Source: an uncultured Blautia sp. (GTDB lineage: Bacteria > Bacillota > Clostridia > Lachnospirales > Lachnospiraceae). Taken from it: a stretch of DNA of 15,538 bases. Position 1 is the stretch's first letter. The number at the start of each line of letters is the position of its first letter. This document shows, piece by piece, positions 15,504 to 15,538 of this stretch. Made by a program: the position numbers and the translations under genes. The notes under the pieces are model-generated. The model saw only the letters and a list, made by a program, of their open reading frames with translations, did no database searches and was not told the DNA's origin. The stretch covers positions 1 to 15,538 of the forward strand of contig CAKROE010000056.1 in NCBI GenBank assembly GCA_934371915.1, written 5' to 3'.

Positions 15504-15538
15504 GAACCTTGATAACTAAACAGTGAAACACATACGAT
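15504..15538 (+). promoter_or_regulatory. Probable 16S rRNA leader (rRNA gene begins beyond window)
   Basis: GAACCTTGATAACTAAACAG and the bases after it resemble the conserved leader that precedes 16S rRNA genes in Clostridia and Bacilli and carries antitermination and processing signals. Mature 16S sequence is not reached. The assignment is from pattern memory plus the tandem promoters. Confidence 0.6.

Noticed and set aside
1..15538. CRISPR array, tRNA genes, complete insertion sequence, integrase or att sites
   Set aside because: No regularly spaced repeats, cloverleaf, DDE/serine/tyrosine recombinase or target-site duplications were seen; the only mobile-type gene is the Rpn nuclease, which has no visible terminal repeats.

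Overview
The window looks like chromosome from a gut-type Lachnospiraceae (Clostridia). The grounds are AGGAG-type ribosome binding sites, codon use, the GH2/GH42 beta-galactosidase pair, a MepA-like MATE pump, an Rpn/PD-(D/E)XK 'transposase' gene, Gram-positive sorting-signal remnants, and tandem TTGACA-N17 promoters with a leader like those found just ahead of 16S rRNA genes. I cannot name the genus.

Layout: (1) 1-4886, a two-gene sugar operon on +: a GH2 beta-galactosidase whose 5' end lies outside the window, then a GH42 beta-galactosidase 11 bases later. Neither has a visible export signal, so both probably hydrolyse imported galactosides in the cytoplasm. (2) 4870-7090, a decayed accessory strip: an orphan C-terminal wall/membrane-anchor tail on +, a terminator, an intact Rpn-family nuclease gene, a 111-base broken second copy of part of that gene, a terminator, a frameshifted C-terminal remnant of a second surface protein on -, and a small unrecognised gene on -. 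(3) 7093-12502, a DNA-repair operon on +: sbcD, sbcC and an unrecognised 328-residue gene packed with 1- and 15-base gaps. (4) 12499-13872, a MATE efflux gene on -, convergent with the repair operon and sharing a TTAA at the stop codons. It starts at TTG, and a palindrome lies in the region it shares with the next gene. (5) 13977-15224, an AGE-superfamily sugar isomerase on +, close to YihS (sulfoquinovose/mannose aldose-ketose isomerase). (6) 15225-15538, no coding sequence: three related tandem promoter units, very probably driving an rRNA operon that begins just past the right edge.

The repair and sugar genes are ordinary core functions. The unexpected material is in regions 2 and 6: two dead surface-protein tails in opposite orientation bracketing an Rpn gene and a fragment of its paralogue, and a first promoter unit folded inside a near-perfect 17-base inverted repeat. 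I did not find a convincing new multi-gene system. The best unknowns are the sbcC-linked 328-residue protein and the small gene at 6854-7018.
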